Source: a bacterium
GTDB lineage: Bacteria; Patescibacteriota; Patescibacteriia; UBA2591; DAOWAM01
DNA: 7,502 nt
Assembly: GCA_030634585.1 (NCBI GenBank)
Contig: DAOWAM010000023.1
Span: 1 to 7,502, forward strand
Direction: 5' to 3'
In this document: positions 1 through 6,598 of the stretch, in pieces
How the letters are laid out: each line of letters opens with the position of its first letter
How positions within the stretch are numbered: position 1 is the stretch's first letter
The notes under the pieces: generated by a model
Told to the model about the DNA's origin: nothing
Databases searched by the model: none
The model's input: the letters and a program-made list of their open reading frames with translations, nothing else
Program-made: the position numbers and the translations under genes

Positions 1-2
1 GG

Positions 3-1322
3 AATCACACTTTGTTGATTAAAAGAATTAGACAATTATCAAAAGAGATGAACCGACCAATTGCTATTTTGCAAGATTTACAAGGACCGCGGATTAGAAT
101 CGGTAAGTTATCCACTGAACAAATTATGCTAAAAAATCAAGAGAAAATTATTTTATCAACAAAAATCAATCCCAAATTAGACAGAGTACCGGTTAATTAT
201 TCTAAACTAACCAATGATTTAAAGAAAAATGATCGTATTTTATTGGCGGATGGTTTAATTGAATTAAAGACTTTATCAATTAAAGGCAAAGAAATAATCT
301 GTCGAGTAATTAATGGTGGAGTATTGACTAGTCATGCAGGCATTAATCTTCCGGATACCCAATTAAGTATTTCTATCATTACTAAAAAGGATAAACAAGA
401 TTTGCGATTTGGTATCCAACAAGGAGTTGATTTTGTTGCCTTATCTTTTGTAACAACTGATCGAGAAATAAAATCTTTGAAAAGAATGATTAGTCGTGTG
501 CAACAAGAATTGAACTTACCAGTAGGCAAAAATAAAAAATCCCCAATTAAAGTTATTAGTAAAATTGAACGGCCAGAAGCAGTAAGCAATTTTTCAGCTA
601 TTTTATCAGCTAGCGATGGTATTATGGTGGCGCGCGGTGATTTAGGTATTGAAATGCCACCTCAGGATGTGCCACTTATTCAAAAGAATATTATTGATCG
701 GTGCTTGGAATCAGCAAAGCCAGTGATTGTGGCAACACAGATGTTAAAATCGATCATTGAACAGCCTCGACCGACTCGAGCCGAAGTAAGTGATGTGGCT
801 AACGCGGTAATTGATCATACAGATGCCATTATGCTTTCTGGAGAAACGGCTTCAGGCAAATATCCAGTTCAATCAGTTAAAATGATGAGTAAAATAATTA
901 AAGAAACTGAAGCGTCGATTTATGACGATTTTATATTAAAAGATTTAAATAAACAAAAAAGTTCCGACTTAATAGCCATTAATCAAATGGCTTGTTATTT
1001 GGCTAAAAAAGTCAATGCTAAATTTATTTTGGTTGCTTCTTCGTCTGGTGATACTGGTAGATTAATTTCGCGATATCGACCAGAATTGCCAATTTTAGTT
1101 GCTACTAATCAACAACGAGTACGACGACAATTGTGTTTAAGCTGGGGAGTGGCGCCTTTTGTACTGCCAATTTGCAAAAACATTGACGAATTAATTAAGA
1201 AAGCAACTATTTTTATTAAAGAACATTTTATCATTAAGGCAGGGGATAAAATCATTGTGGTTGCTGGTCAACCAGTGGGTATTTCACAAAATGTTAATTT
1301 AGTTAAGGTACACGTTTTATAA
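3..1322 (+). CDS. pyk: Pyruvate kinase, 5' partial
   Basis: Catalyses the last step of glycolysis, PEP + ADP to pyruvate + ATP, in the cytosol. The reading frame is already open at base 3, and the first visible residues (NHTLLIKRIRQLSKE) align with the family just after its N-terminal strand. About 40 residues, including the usual ATIGP-type start, therefore lie off the left edge, and the TTG at 12 is not the true start. Visible in order: the GPRIRIG substrate segment; a B domain up to about base 350; the signature IKVISKIERPEAV with the catalytic Lys at 561-563 and the metal-binding Glu two codons later; ARGDLGIE with the second metal ligand Asp at 639-641; ATQMLKS and RPTRAEVSDVANAV; LSGETASGKYP; and the C-terminal domain with SSSGDTGRLISRYRP and VVAGQPVG. 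The C-terminal end is complete. All catalytic motifs in view are intact, so the enzyme is probably active. Confidence 0.96.
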   Translation, partial: NHTLLIKRIRQLSKEMNRPIAILQDLQGPRIRIGKLSTEQIMLKNQEKIILSTKINPKLDRVPVNYSKLTNDLKKNDRILLADGLIELKTLSIKGKEIICRVINGGVLTSHAGINLPDTQLSISIITKKDKQDLRFGIQQGVDFVALSFVTTDREIKSLKRMISRVQQELNLPVGKNKKSPIKVISKIERPEAVSNFSAILSASDGIMVARGDLGIEMPPQDVPLIQKNIIDRCLESAKPVIVATQMLKSIIEQPRPTRAEVSDVANAVIDHTDAIMLSGETASGKYPVQSVKMMSKIIKETEASIYDDFILKDLNKQKSSDLIAINQMACYLAKKVNAKFILVASSSGDTGRLISRYRPELPILVATNQQRVRRQLCLSWGVAPFVLPICKNIDELIKKATIFIKEHFIIKAGDKIIVVAGQPVGISQNVNLVKVHVL

Positions 1323-1336
1323 AGCAAAAATTTGAT

Positions 1337-1364
1337 TTGACAAAAATTAGGTATCGATTATAAT
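1337..1364 (+). promoter_or_regulatory. Sigma70-type promoter for the small Q/P/E-rich membrane protein
   Basis: TTGACA at 1337-1342 and TATAAT at 1359-1364 both match the consensus perfectly, with a 16-base spacer. It lies 15 bases after the pyruvate kinase stop. Transcription should begin near 1371, giving a leader of about 50 bases before the ATG at 1424. Two perfect hexamers at near-optimal spacing imply strong expression of the short downstream unit, which ends at the terminator at 1685-1715. Confidence 0.8.
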
Positions 1365-1423
1365 AAAATTATAAAAATCAATAAAGGTCAACATAAAATT
1401 AAACAATTAATTAATCAAAAACA

Positions 1424-1669
1424 ATGGATAATGAACAAGTTCAAGGAGAACAACCTCAAGAACAACCTCAAGAACAACCTCAAGAACAACAGGCTGTTCA
1501 ACCAAAAGTTAAGAAAGGTTCAATTTTTAGCAAGGGTTTATTTTGGATTATTGTAATTATTGTGATTCTTATTTTAATTACATTATTAAACAAAAAAGCG
1601 CCATTGGATAGCGAAATTGAAGCCGACGTGTTACCAAATGAAGCCGTTCCTACTGTTCCTGCTGAATAG
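1424..1669 (+). CDS. Small single-pass membrane protein with QPQE repeats, unknown function
   Basis: 81 residues, not recognised as a named family. Residues 1-27 are hydrophilic and dominated by Gln, Pro and Glu, with tandem QPQE units. Residues 28-38 are Lys-rich (KVKKGSIFSKG). Residues 39-55 form one strongly hydrophobic helix (FWIIVIIVILILITLL). The tail of about 25 residues is acidic and Pro-rich and ends in VPTVPAE. There are more Lys before the helix than after it, which suggests the repeat is cytoplasmic and the acidic tail outside, though NKK after the helix weakens this. No signal peptidase or lipobox site is visible. It has its own perfect-consensus promoter and its own terminator, so it appears to be a monocistronic unit between pyk and ppsA. 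No Shine-Dalgarno sequence precedes the ATG. It is probably real, given the promoter, terminator and coherent membrane topology. Confidence 0.8.
   Translation: MDNEQVQGEQPQEQPQEQPQEQQAVQPKVKKGSIFSKGLFWIIVIIVILILITLLNKKAPLDSEIEADVLPNEAVPTVPAE
1451..1490 (+). repeat. 12-base tandem repeat inside the small membrane protein gene
   Basis: Three perfect copies of CAACCTCAAGAA at 1451-1462, 1463-1474 and 1475-1486, followed by a partial CAAC. Each unit is four codons (QPQE), so changes in copy number keep the reading frame and only lengthen or shorten the hydrophilic N-terminus. The identical DNA copies suggest recent expansion by slippage. Confidence 0.95.
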
Positions 1670-1684
1670 TATTAGATTTTTAAT

Positions 1685-1715
1685 AAAAAAAACCTCATTT
1701 ATTGAGGTTTTTTTT
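1685..1715 (+). terminator. Intrinsic terminator, potentially bidirectional
   Basis: CCTCA (1693-1697) pairs with TGAGG (1703-1707) around a 5-base loop. The stem is flanked by eight A on the left (1685-1692) and eight T on the right (1708-1715), which can extend it or act as the U tract. It lies 15 bases after the stop of the small membrane protein gene. Because the A tract mirrors the T tract it could also work on the opposite strand, although no reverse-strand gene is seen nearby. Confidence 0.9.
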
Positions 1716-1781
1716 ATTTTCAGTAAATCTTATTTATATAATTATATACCCGTATCTTAAGTGGTACAAAGCTCTATTTTC

Positions 1782-1810
1782 TTGTTGGAACAATAATCAT
1801 GTGATAAAAT
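1782..1810 (+). promoter_or_regulatory. Probable extended -10 promoter of ppsA
   Basis: TAAAAT at 1805-1810 is preceded by TG at 1802-1803 in extended -10 spacing, with a weak -35 (TTGTTG, 1782-1787) 17 bases upstream. An overlapping TATAAT at 1810-1815 is an alternative -10. Either would start transcription about 15-25 bases before the ATG at 1842. It sits just after a terminator and directly before ppsA, so a promoter is expected here, but the exact hexamers are uncertain. Confidence 0.5.
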
Positions 1811-1841
1811 ATAATTATAACCATTATTGAGAGAAAAATTT

Positions 1842-4265
1842 ATGTCTAAAAAAACACACAAATTGATTCTTTGGTTCAAAGATATCACAATTGATGATAT
1901 AGCATTAGTTGGTGGGAAAAATGCCTCTTTAGGTGAAATGTATTCACATTTAACTAAACAGGGTGTTAAAATTCCCAATGGTTTTGCCACTACTTCACTT
2001 GCTTATTGGCATTTTATTGAACAATCCGGATTGAAAGAAAAAATAAAACGGTTATTAGCAAAGATCGATTATCAAAATGTTATTAGTCTAGAACGACAAG
2101 CGCGAGCTATCAGACAACTAATTATTCGCACACCTTTGACGATTGATTTAATGAAAGAAGTGATTAGCGCTTATCAACAATTATCGCGACAAAGTAAAAG
2201 TAAGCGATTGGATGTTGCTGTTCGTTCTTCGGCTACTGCCGAAGATTTGCCTAGTGCTAGTTTTGCTGGTCAAATGGAATCTTATTTGAATATTCGCGGA
2301 GAAAAACAATTATTATGGGCAATCAAACATTGTATTGCTTCCTTATTTACGGCGCGCGGAATTTCTTATCGTCAAGAAAGAAAATTTGATCATTTAAAGA
2401 TTGCTCTTTCTTGTGGGGTGCAAAAAATGGTGCGAAGCGATCGAGCTTGTGCTGGAGTAATGTTTTCTTGTGATACAGAAACTGGTTTTGCCGATGTGAC
2501 TGTCATCAATTCAGCTTATGGACTGGGCGAAAATGTAGTTAAAGGAAGAGTAACTCCGGATGAATTCTTTGTTTTTGAGCCAACATTACTTAAGGGCCAT
2601 GCTCCGATTATTGATAGAAAATTAGGCAGTAAAGAAAAGAAATTAATTTATGCATCAACTACTAATCAAATAAATAAATCAACTAAAAACATTAATACTT
2701 CAGCGCGTGAAAAACAAACATTTAGTTTAACAGATAAAGAAGTATTACAATTAGCTCGTTATTCAGTAATTGTTGAAAATTATTATCATCGACCAATGGA
2801 TATGGAGTGGGCGAAAGATGGACGAGACAATAAACTTTATATTGTTCAAGCTAGACCAGAGACAGTGGAATCACACAAGAAATTAGATGTTTTAAAAAAA
2901 TATATTTTAATTAAGAGCAAAACGATTAAGAAATTAGTGGAGGGGGCAAGTGTTGGTTCAAAGATTGGACAAGGCAAAGCGCGAATAATTACCAGCGTAA
3001 AAGATATTAGTAAGTTTAAGACAGGCGAAGTATTAGTTGCGCCAGTAACCGACCCTGATTGGGAACCAATTATGAAAATAGCATCAGCAATTGTCACTGA
3101 TTCTGGTGGACGAACTTGCCATAGTGCGATCGTTTCGCGAGAATTAGGCATTCCTTGCGTGGTGGGAACTGGGCGAGGAACAAAAGTAATTAAAACAGGG
3201 CAGATGATTACTGTTAATTGCGCCGAAGGAGAAATAGGAAAAGTTTACTCGGGATTAATTCCTTTTAAGATTAAGAAAACAAATATTAAGAATCTGTCTC
3301 GACCAAAAACAAAAATAATGATGAATATAGCTAATCCTGAACAAGCGTTCCAATCTTCGTTTATTCCTAATGATGGTGTCGGCTTAGCGCGAGAAGAATT
3401 TATTATTAACAATTTTATTAAAATCCATCCGCTGGCTTTGATAAATTATCATCGACTAAAAAATAAAAAAGTAAAACAGCAAATTAATCAATTAACTGCT
3501 GGTTATCGTAATAAAAGTCAGTTTTTTGTTGATCGGTTAGCGGAAGGAATTGGTCGCTTGTCCGCCGCTTTTTACCCTAAACCAGTAATTGTTCGTTTTT
3601 CTGATTTTAAGAGCAATGAGTATGCCAATTTGATCGGTGGACAGGCCTACGAACCGACTGAATCTAATCCGATGATTGGTTGGCGAGGTGCTTCCCGTTA
3701 TTATAGTCCGAAATATAAATCTGCTTTTATTTTAGAATGTCGGGCAATTAAAAAAGTGCGTGAAGAATTTGGTTTAACCAATTTAATTACTATGGTGCCT
3801 TTTTGTCGAACTATTGCTGAAGGAAAAAAGGTATTAAAAATTATGAAAGAGAACGGATTAAGACGAGGGAAAAATGGTTTTCAAGTTTATGTCATGTGCG
3901 AGGTTCCGTCTAACGTAATCTTAGCCGAGCAATTTGCTAAAATTTTTGACGGATTTTCTATCGGCACAAATGATTTAACACAACTAACCTTGGGAGTAGA
4001 TCGAGATTCAGCATTGATAGCATCGGTTTATGATGAACGAAACGAAGCGGTAAAAAGTTTAGTTAGACAAGTGATTAAAGTAGCACATCAGCATAAGCGA
4101 AAAATTGGCATTTGTGGCGAAGCGCCGAGTAATTATCCCGAGTTTACCAGATTTTTAGTAAAATGCGGGATTGATTCTATCTCATTAAATCCTGACAGTG
4201 TCGTACCAACGACTGTGCAAGTATCGGCAATAGAGAATAAATTAAAAAATAAAAGAATAAAATAA
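1842..4265 (+). CDS. ppsA: Phosphoenolpyruvate synthase (pyruvate, water dikinase)
   Basis: Makes PEP from pyruvate, ATP and water (giving AMP and phosphate), the gluconeogenic counter-reaction to pyruvate kinase; cytosolic. I chose the ATG at 1842 (807 residues, the usual length of about 790-810): MSKKTHKLILWF matches the family start, and GAGAG lies 8 bases upstream. A TTG at 1827 would add five residues. Domains, numbered from 1842: the ATP-binding PPDK N domain at about 15-345, with VGGKNASLGEM, PNGFATT, AVRSSATAEDLP (Arg128) and QARPETV; the swivelling phosphohistidine domain at about 365-455, with GGRTCHSAIVSRELGIP and catalytic His427; and the C-terminal PEP/pyruvate-binding barrel at about 480-795, with GWRGASRYY, GTNDLTQLTLGVDRD and GICGEAPSNYPEF, whose Cys758 is the catalytic acid. 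The RTCH form and the length favour PEP synthase over pyruvate phosphate dikinase. All key residues are present. CGA is 21 of 45 Arg codons. Confidence 0.96.
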   Translation: MSKKTHKLILWFKDITIDDIALVGGKNASLGEMYSHLTKQGVKIPNGFATTSLAYWHFIEQSGLKEKIKRLLAKIDYQNVISLERQARAIRQLIIRTPLTIDLMKEVISAYQQLSRQSKSKRLDVAVRSSATAEDLPSASFAGQMESYLNIRGEKQLLWAIKHCIASLFTARGISYRQERKFDHLKIALSCGVQKMVRSDRACAGVMFSCDTETGFADVTVINSAYGLGENVVKGRVTPDEFFVFEPTLLKGHAPIIDRKLGSKEKKLIYASTTNQINKSTKNINTSAREKQTFSLTDKEVLQLARYSVIVENYYHRPMDMEWAKDGRDNKLYIVQARPETVESHKKLDVLKKYILIKSKTIKKLVEGASVGSKIGQGKARIITSVKDISKFKTGEVLVAPVTDPDWEPIMKIASAIVTDSGGRTCHSAIVSRELGIPCVVGTGRGTKVIKTGQMITVNCAEGEIGKVYSGLIPFKIKKTNIKNLSRPKTKIMMNIANPEQAFQSSFIPNDGVGLAREEFIINNFIKIHPLALINYHRLKNKKVKQQINQLTAGYRNKSQFFVDRLAEGIGRLSAAFYPKPVIVRFSDFKSNEYANLIGGQAYEPTESNPMIGWRGASRYYSPKYKSAFILECRAIKKVREEFGLTNLITMVPFCRTIAEGKKVLKIMKENGLRRGKNGFQVYVMCEVPSNVILAEQFAKIFDGFSIGTNDLTQLTLGVDRDSALIASVYDERNEAVKSLVRQVIKVAHQHKRKIGICGEAPSNYPEFTRFLVKCGIDSISLNPDSVVPTTVQVSAIENKLKNKRIK

Positions 4266-4287
4266 ATTAAAAATAAAAATCAGATAT

Positions 4288-4548
4288 ATGAATGAACGAA
4301 GAAAAACGAAACAATTTAAACTAGAAGCGTTAGAGAAAATTACTTCTTTAGTCATTGCTGCTTTTGGTTTAGTTGCCGCGCTGGCTTGGAACGAAGCAAT
4401 CCAAAGTTTGTTTGTGGTGATCTTTGGAACTCAGTCAACCTTGTGGGCCAAGTTTACTTATGCGATAGTGATAACCGTGTTAATCGTCTTTATCACTCTG
4501 CGATTAGGAAAGTTGATCAGTAAATTGAAAGAAGAAGTGAAAGAATAG
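4288..4548 (+). CDS. Small two-helix membrane protein, DUF5654-type
   Basis: 86 residues. A charged N-terminus (MNERRKTKQFKLEALEK) precedes a first helix at about residues 19-33 containing FGLVAALAWNEAIQSLF. A loop with FGTQSTLWAK follows, then a second helix (YAIVITVLIVFITL, about 58-72) and a charged amphipathic tail. The AFGLVAALAWNEAI motif and two-helix layout match my memory of DUF5654, a family of unknown function seen in Patescibacteria and archaea; the family name rests on recall, not a search. It starts 22 bases after ppsA with no promoter visible between them, so the two are probably co-transcribed. That does not prove a link to PEP synthesis. No Shine-Dalgarno sequence is evident. 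Confidence 0.85.
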   Translation: MNERRKTKQFKLEALEKITSLVIAAFGLVAALAWNEAIQSLFVVIFGTQSTLWAKFTYAIVITVLIVFITLRLGKLISKLKEEVKE

Positions 4549-4562
4549 GGACAAAAAACAAT

Positions 4563-4591
4563 TTGTTTAATGGATTAATTTAGTTTAGAAT
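4563..4591 (+). promoter_or_regulatory. Probable promoter of tRNA-Ser
   Basis: TTGTTT (4563-4568) and TAGAAT (4586-4591) are separated by 17 bases. The predicted start near 4598 would leave an 11-base leader before the tRNA at 4609. The -10 matches consensus at 5 of 6 positions and the -35 at only 3 of 6. Confidence 0.5.
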
Positions 4592-4608
4592 AAAATTATT
4601 CAAAACGA

Positions 4609-4698
4609 GGAGAGGTCGCATAGTGGCCTAGTGCGCCGCCTTGGAAAGGCGGTATACCTGCAAGGGTATCGAGGGTTCGAATCCCTCCCTCTCCGCCA
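4609..4698 (+). tRNA. tRNA-Ser, anticodon GGA
   Basis: A complete class II tRNA that reads UCC and UCU. The acceptor stem is GGAGAGG (4609-4615) with CCTCTCC (4688-4694), followed by discriminator G (4695) and a genome-encoded CCA (4696-4698). The anticodon stem is CCGCC/GGCGG around the loop TTGGAAA, with GGA at 4643-4645. A long variable arm pairs ATACC with GGTAT, as expected for serine. The T arm is GAGGG, loop TTCGAAT, CCCTC (4671-4687). All stems in view are fully paired, so the gene looks functional. It marks the boundary where arginine codon use changes. Confidence 0.98.
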
Positions 4699-4757
4699 GA
4701 TTTTCATGTTTGAACTTTTAAATGTTGAGGTAGTTAATAAATTTAATAATAAAATTT

Positions 4758-4940
4758 ATGAAAAATCAAAATGGTATTTTTTGGATTTTTGGAATACTGC
4801 AAACTGTTTCTTTGGGATTAATTACTTTTTTTATCCTACAATCATTGGGTAGCATTGGAAAAGATACTCAAATTATTCTCAGTATTATATTTCCTTTATT
4901 TCTGTTAATGGTTGAATATACCATATATTCAAAGAAATAA
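4758..4940 (+). CDS. 60-residue two-helix membrane protein, unknown
   Basis: Not recognised. A short basic start (MKNQNG) leads into a first hydrophobic helix at about residues 7-27 (IFWIFGILQTVSLGLITFFIL). A polar loop (QSLGSIGKDTQ) follows, then a second helix at about 39-53 (IILSIIFPLFLLMVEYTI) and a short Lys-ending tail (YSKK). The pattern is a hairpin with both ends probably cytoplasmic. No Shine-Dalgarno sequence and no convincing promoter are seen in the 59 bases after the tRNA, so it may be read through from the tRNA transcript. The coherent topology argues for a real gene, but it is short and AT-rich, where chance hydrophobic ORFs occur. Confidence 0.55.
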   Translation: MKNQNGIFWIFGILQTVSLGLITFFILQSLGSIGKDTQIILSIIFPLFLLMVEYTIYSKK

Positions 4941-5022
4941 TTTTAAAGCAAATTTAGGAATTTCAAAATATTCAAGGTGTAATTTAAATAATTTTCGCAT
5001 TTTAAATTCAAACTTACGGAAA

Positions 5023-5059
5023 TCCACCCCGCCATTTTATATTTAATGGGTTTGGTGGA
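5023..5059. repeat. Imperfect hairpin in a noncoding spacer
   Basis: The outer stem TCCACC (5023-5028) pairs with GGTGGA (5054-5059). The inner stem CCATT (5032-5036) pairs with AATGG (5045-5049) around an 8-base AT loop, and the two stems are separated by unpaired bases on both sides. It is the only GC-bearing structure in the 173-base noncoding stretch 4941-5113, where I see nothing else. No T tract follows, so it is not a standard terminator. It could be an RNA structure, a recombination scar or chance. Confidence 0.4.
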
Positions 5060-5113
5060 AAACTGAAATCTAAGCAAAATGACAATTATGGGGGACTATC
5101 AATTGTAGAATTT

Positions 5114-5463
5114 ATGACCAAGGGTATTATTATCAAAAAATCAAAAATCAATAAAAAGGGCGTGTTTGCTATAAGAAATTTTAAAAAAGGCGAAGTGGTC
5201 TTAAAATGGAATTTTAAAATTGTAGAAGAATCTGAAATAGATAAATTAGACAATAGTCAAAAACAATATATTTACAAAGCTGAAAAAACAAATATTTGCT
5301 TATGCAATCACCAGAAAAATTTGTAAATCATTCTTGTGAAGCAAACACACAGGTAAGAAACCATGGTGATATTGCTATCAGAAATATTAATAAAGGCGAG
5401 GGAATAACTTCTGATTATGGAAAAAAGGGACTTGGTGCGGTAGTAAGAATTGTAGAGGTATGA
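5114..5463 (+). pseudogene. Short SET-domain protein (lysine methyltransferase type), frameshifted
   Basis: SET proteins transfer a methyl group from S-adenosylmethionine to protein lysines. The first frame, from ATG 5114, gives KSKINKKGVFAIRNFKKGEV, the N-terminal SET strand pair, and reads on to YIYKAEK near 5287. The homology then continues in the -1 frame: KYLLMQSPEKFVNHSCEAN (the NHSCxPN cofactor motif with Ala for Pro), then DIAIRNINKGEGITSDYG (the GEExTxDY motif), ending at TGA 5461-5463. One extra A in the run at 5283-5288 would join them into a 116-residue protein, the length of minimal SET enzymes. Unrepaired, the first frame stops at 5326 after 70 residues and lacks the cofactor and catalytic motifs. 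No cysteine-rich post-SET tail is visible. It may be a pseudogene, a sequencing error in the homopolymer, or a slippage-expressed gene. All four Arg codons are AGA. Confidence 0.8.
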
Positions 5464-5560
5464 TCAATTAAAATACAAAGGTAGTGCATCAGACTTATCG
5501 TATTTTTTCAAATCGTCAAAAAAATCAGGAGAAGACCGAAAAGCAATTAAAAAATCTTAG
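5462..5560 (+). other. Possible gene remnant of about 30 codons after the SET gene
   Basis: In the frame ending at TAG 5558-5560, the DNA reads YDQLKYKGSASDLSYFF followed by a Lys/Ser-rich end. The composition looks protein-like rather than random AT-rich sequence. The frame has no ATG, GTG or TTG start at its head and opens just after an in-frame TAG at 5453-5455. It overlaps the last two bases of the SET stop. It could be the tail of another decayed gene or, after a second frameshift, of the SET gene itself. I do not recognise the sequence. Confidence 0.25.
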
Positions 5561-5572
5561 TATCATAACAAT

Positions 5573-6595
5573 ATGGAAAAATTAAAAATTGCCTTTTTTG
5601 AAATTGAATCATGGGAAGTAGAATATTTAAAATCTTCGTTAAAAGGTTTTGATTTGATTTTTTTTGAAGATAAATTAAATACAAATAATTTGAAGAATAT
5701 CATAGATATTGATATTCTTTCTCCTTTTATTTATTCTCAGGTAGATAAGAATTCTATTAATTCTTTGAAATCCTTGAAATATATTACCACCCGTTCAACC
5801 GGCTTTGATCATGTTGATTTAAAAAGTTGTGTTCGTAAAAATATTTTAGTCTCAAACGTGCCAACTTATGGAGAGAATACTGTTGCTGAACATACTTTTG
5901 CTTTGATTCTAGATCTTTCAAGGAAAATTTGTCTTTCTTTAGAAAGAACTAAAAAGGGAGATTTTCGTTTGGAAAATCTAATGGGTTTTGATCTGAAAGG
6001 AAAAACTTTGGGGATAGTAGGAACTGGCAATATTGGTCGTCACGTAGCAAGAATGGCCAAAGGATTTGAAATGAATGTTTTAGCGTATGACGTTAAAAAA
6101 GATCAAAAATTTGCTAAAAAAATAGGTTTTAAATATGCCCCACTGGAATATTTGTTTAAGAACTCTGATATTATTACTTTGCACGTTCCTTATAATAAAG
6201 CAACCCACCATTTAATAAGCTTAAAAAGTTTGAAACTATTCAAAAAGGGATGTTATTTAATAAATACCGCCCGAGGCGGAGTTTGTGATACTACCGCATT
6301 ATTAAAAGGTTTAAAACAAGGGATCTTTGCTGGTTTGGGTTTGGATGTGCTTGAGGAAGAATGTTTTATTAGAGAAGAAAGAGAACTTTTAACCTTAGCT
6401 TTCAAAAAGACTTATGATTTAAAGACGGTTCTTGAAAGCCACATTTTAATTAACCAGCCGAAAGTAATTATTACTCCTCATAATGCTTTTAATAGTAAAG
6501 AGGCACTAACAAGAATTTTAGATGTTACAATTGAAAATATCAAAGCATTTGTGAAAGGGATGCCGATCAATTTAGTAAAACATAAAATAAATTAA
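5573..6595 (+). CDS. D-2-hydroxyacid dehydrogenase, D-lactate dehydrogenase type
   Basis: 340 residues, full length for NAD-dependent D-2-hydroxyacid dehydrogenases (about 330-345). The probable role is reduction of pyruvate to D-lactate with reoxidation of NADH in the cytosol. Residues 1-100 and the C-terminus form the substrate domain, with RSTGFDHVDL at 74-83 and VPTYGENTVAEH at 96-107. The Rossmann domain carries the nucleotide loop GTGNIG (150-155) and Asp173 in VLAYD, which favours NAD over NADP. Catalytic residues are Arg234 (NTARGG), Glu263 (DVLEEE) and His303 (ITPHNAF). A segment of about 38 residues (264-301) between the Glu and His is longer than in glycerate-type enzymes and resembles D-lactate dehydrogenases, but substrate is not proven. 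The ATG lacks a Shine-Dalgarno sequence. CGA is 1 of 11 Arg codons, unlike pyk and ppsA. The stop lies 3 bases before the next gene. Confidence 0.9.
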   Translation: MEKLKIAFFEIESWEVEYLKSSLKGFDLIFFEDKLNTNNLKNIIDIDILSPFIYSQVDKNSINSLKSLKYITTRSTGFDHVDLKSCVRKNILVSNVPTYGENTVAEHTFALILDLSRKICLSLERTKKGDFRLENLMGFDLKGKTLGIVGTGNIGRHVARMAKGFEMNVLAYDVKKDQKFAKKIGFKYAPLEYLFKNSDIITLHVPYNKATHHLISLKSLKLFKKGCYLINTARGGVCDTTALLKGLKQGIFAGLGLDVLEEECFIREERELLTLAFKKTYDLKTVLESHILINQPKVIITPHNAFNSKEALTRILDVTIENIKAFVKGMPINLVKHKIN

Positions 6596-6598
6596 CTT

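Noticed and set aside
332..589. Reverse-strand 85-codon open frame inside pyruvate kinase
   Set aside because: It lies fully opposite conserved pyruvate kinase motifs and encodes nothing recognisable. It is a by-product of the coding frame.
1733..1748. AT-rich TATATAATTATATA-like block as a promoter
   Set aside because: It has no -35 element at proper spacing and lies about 100 bases from the ppsA start. The element at 1782-1810 is better placed.
1757..1990. Reverse-strand 77-codon open frame over the ppsA start
   Set aside because: It overlaps the ppsA promoter and the conserved N-terminal codons and shows no family motif.
2846..3151. Reverse-strand 101-codon open frame opposite the phosphohistidine domain of ppsA
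   Set aside because: It mirrors the highly constrained catalytic His region and has no independent support.
4631..4852. Forward 73-codon open frame beginning inside the tRNA
   Set aside because: It starts in the tRNA-Ser gene and its peptide is a translation of tRNA stems. The better coding frame there is the one starting at 4758.
5021..5036. Possible attachment-site copy of the tRNA-Ser 3' end
   Set aside because: AATCC...CCGCCA here loosely resembles the tRNA end at 4681-4698, but the match needs gaps and is too short. No integrase gene is in the window.
5283..5289. AAAAAAC as a canonical -1 programmed frameshift heptamer
   Set aside because: The heptamer is present, but the incoming frame reads GAA AAA ACA, so it is out of phase with the X XXY YYZ rule. 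Simple slippage on the A run remains possible, but no stimulatory hairpin was seen just downstream.
5461..5463. TGA read as glycine (alternative code of some Patescibacteria)
   Set aside because: Reading through adds only a few codons before a TAG, and no other gene in the window needs TGA recoded.
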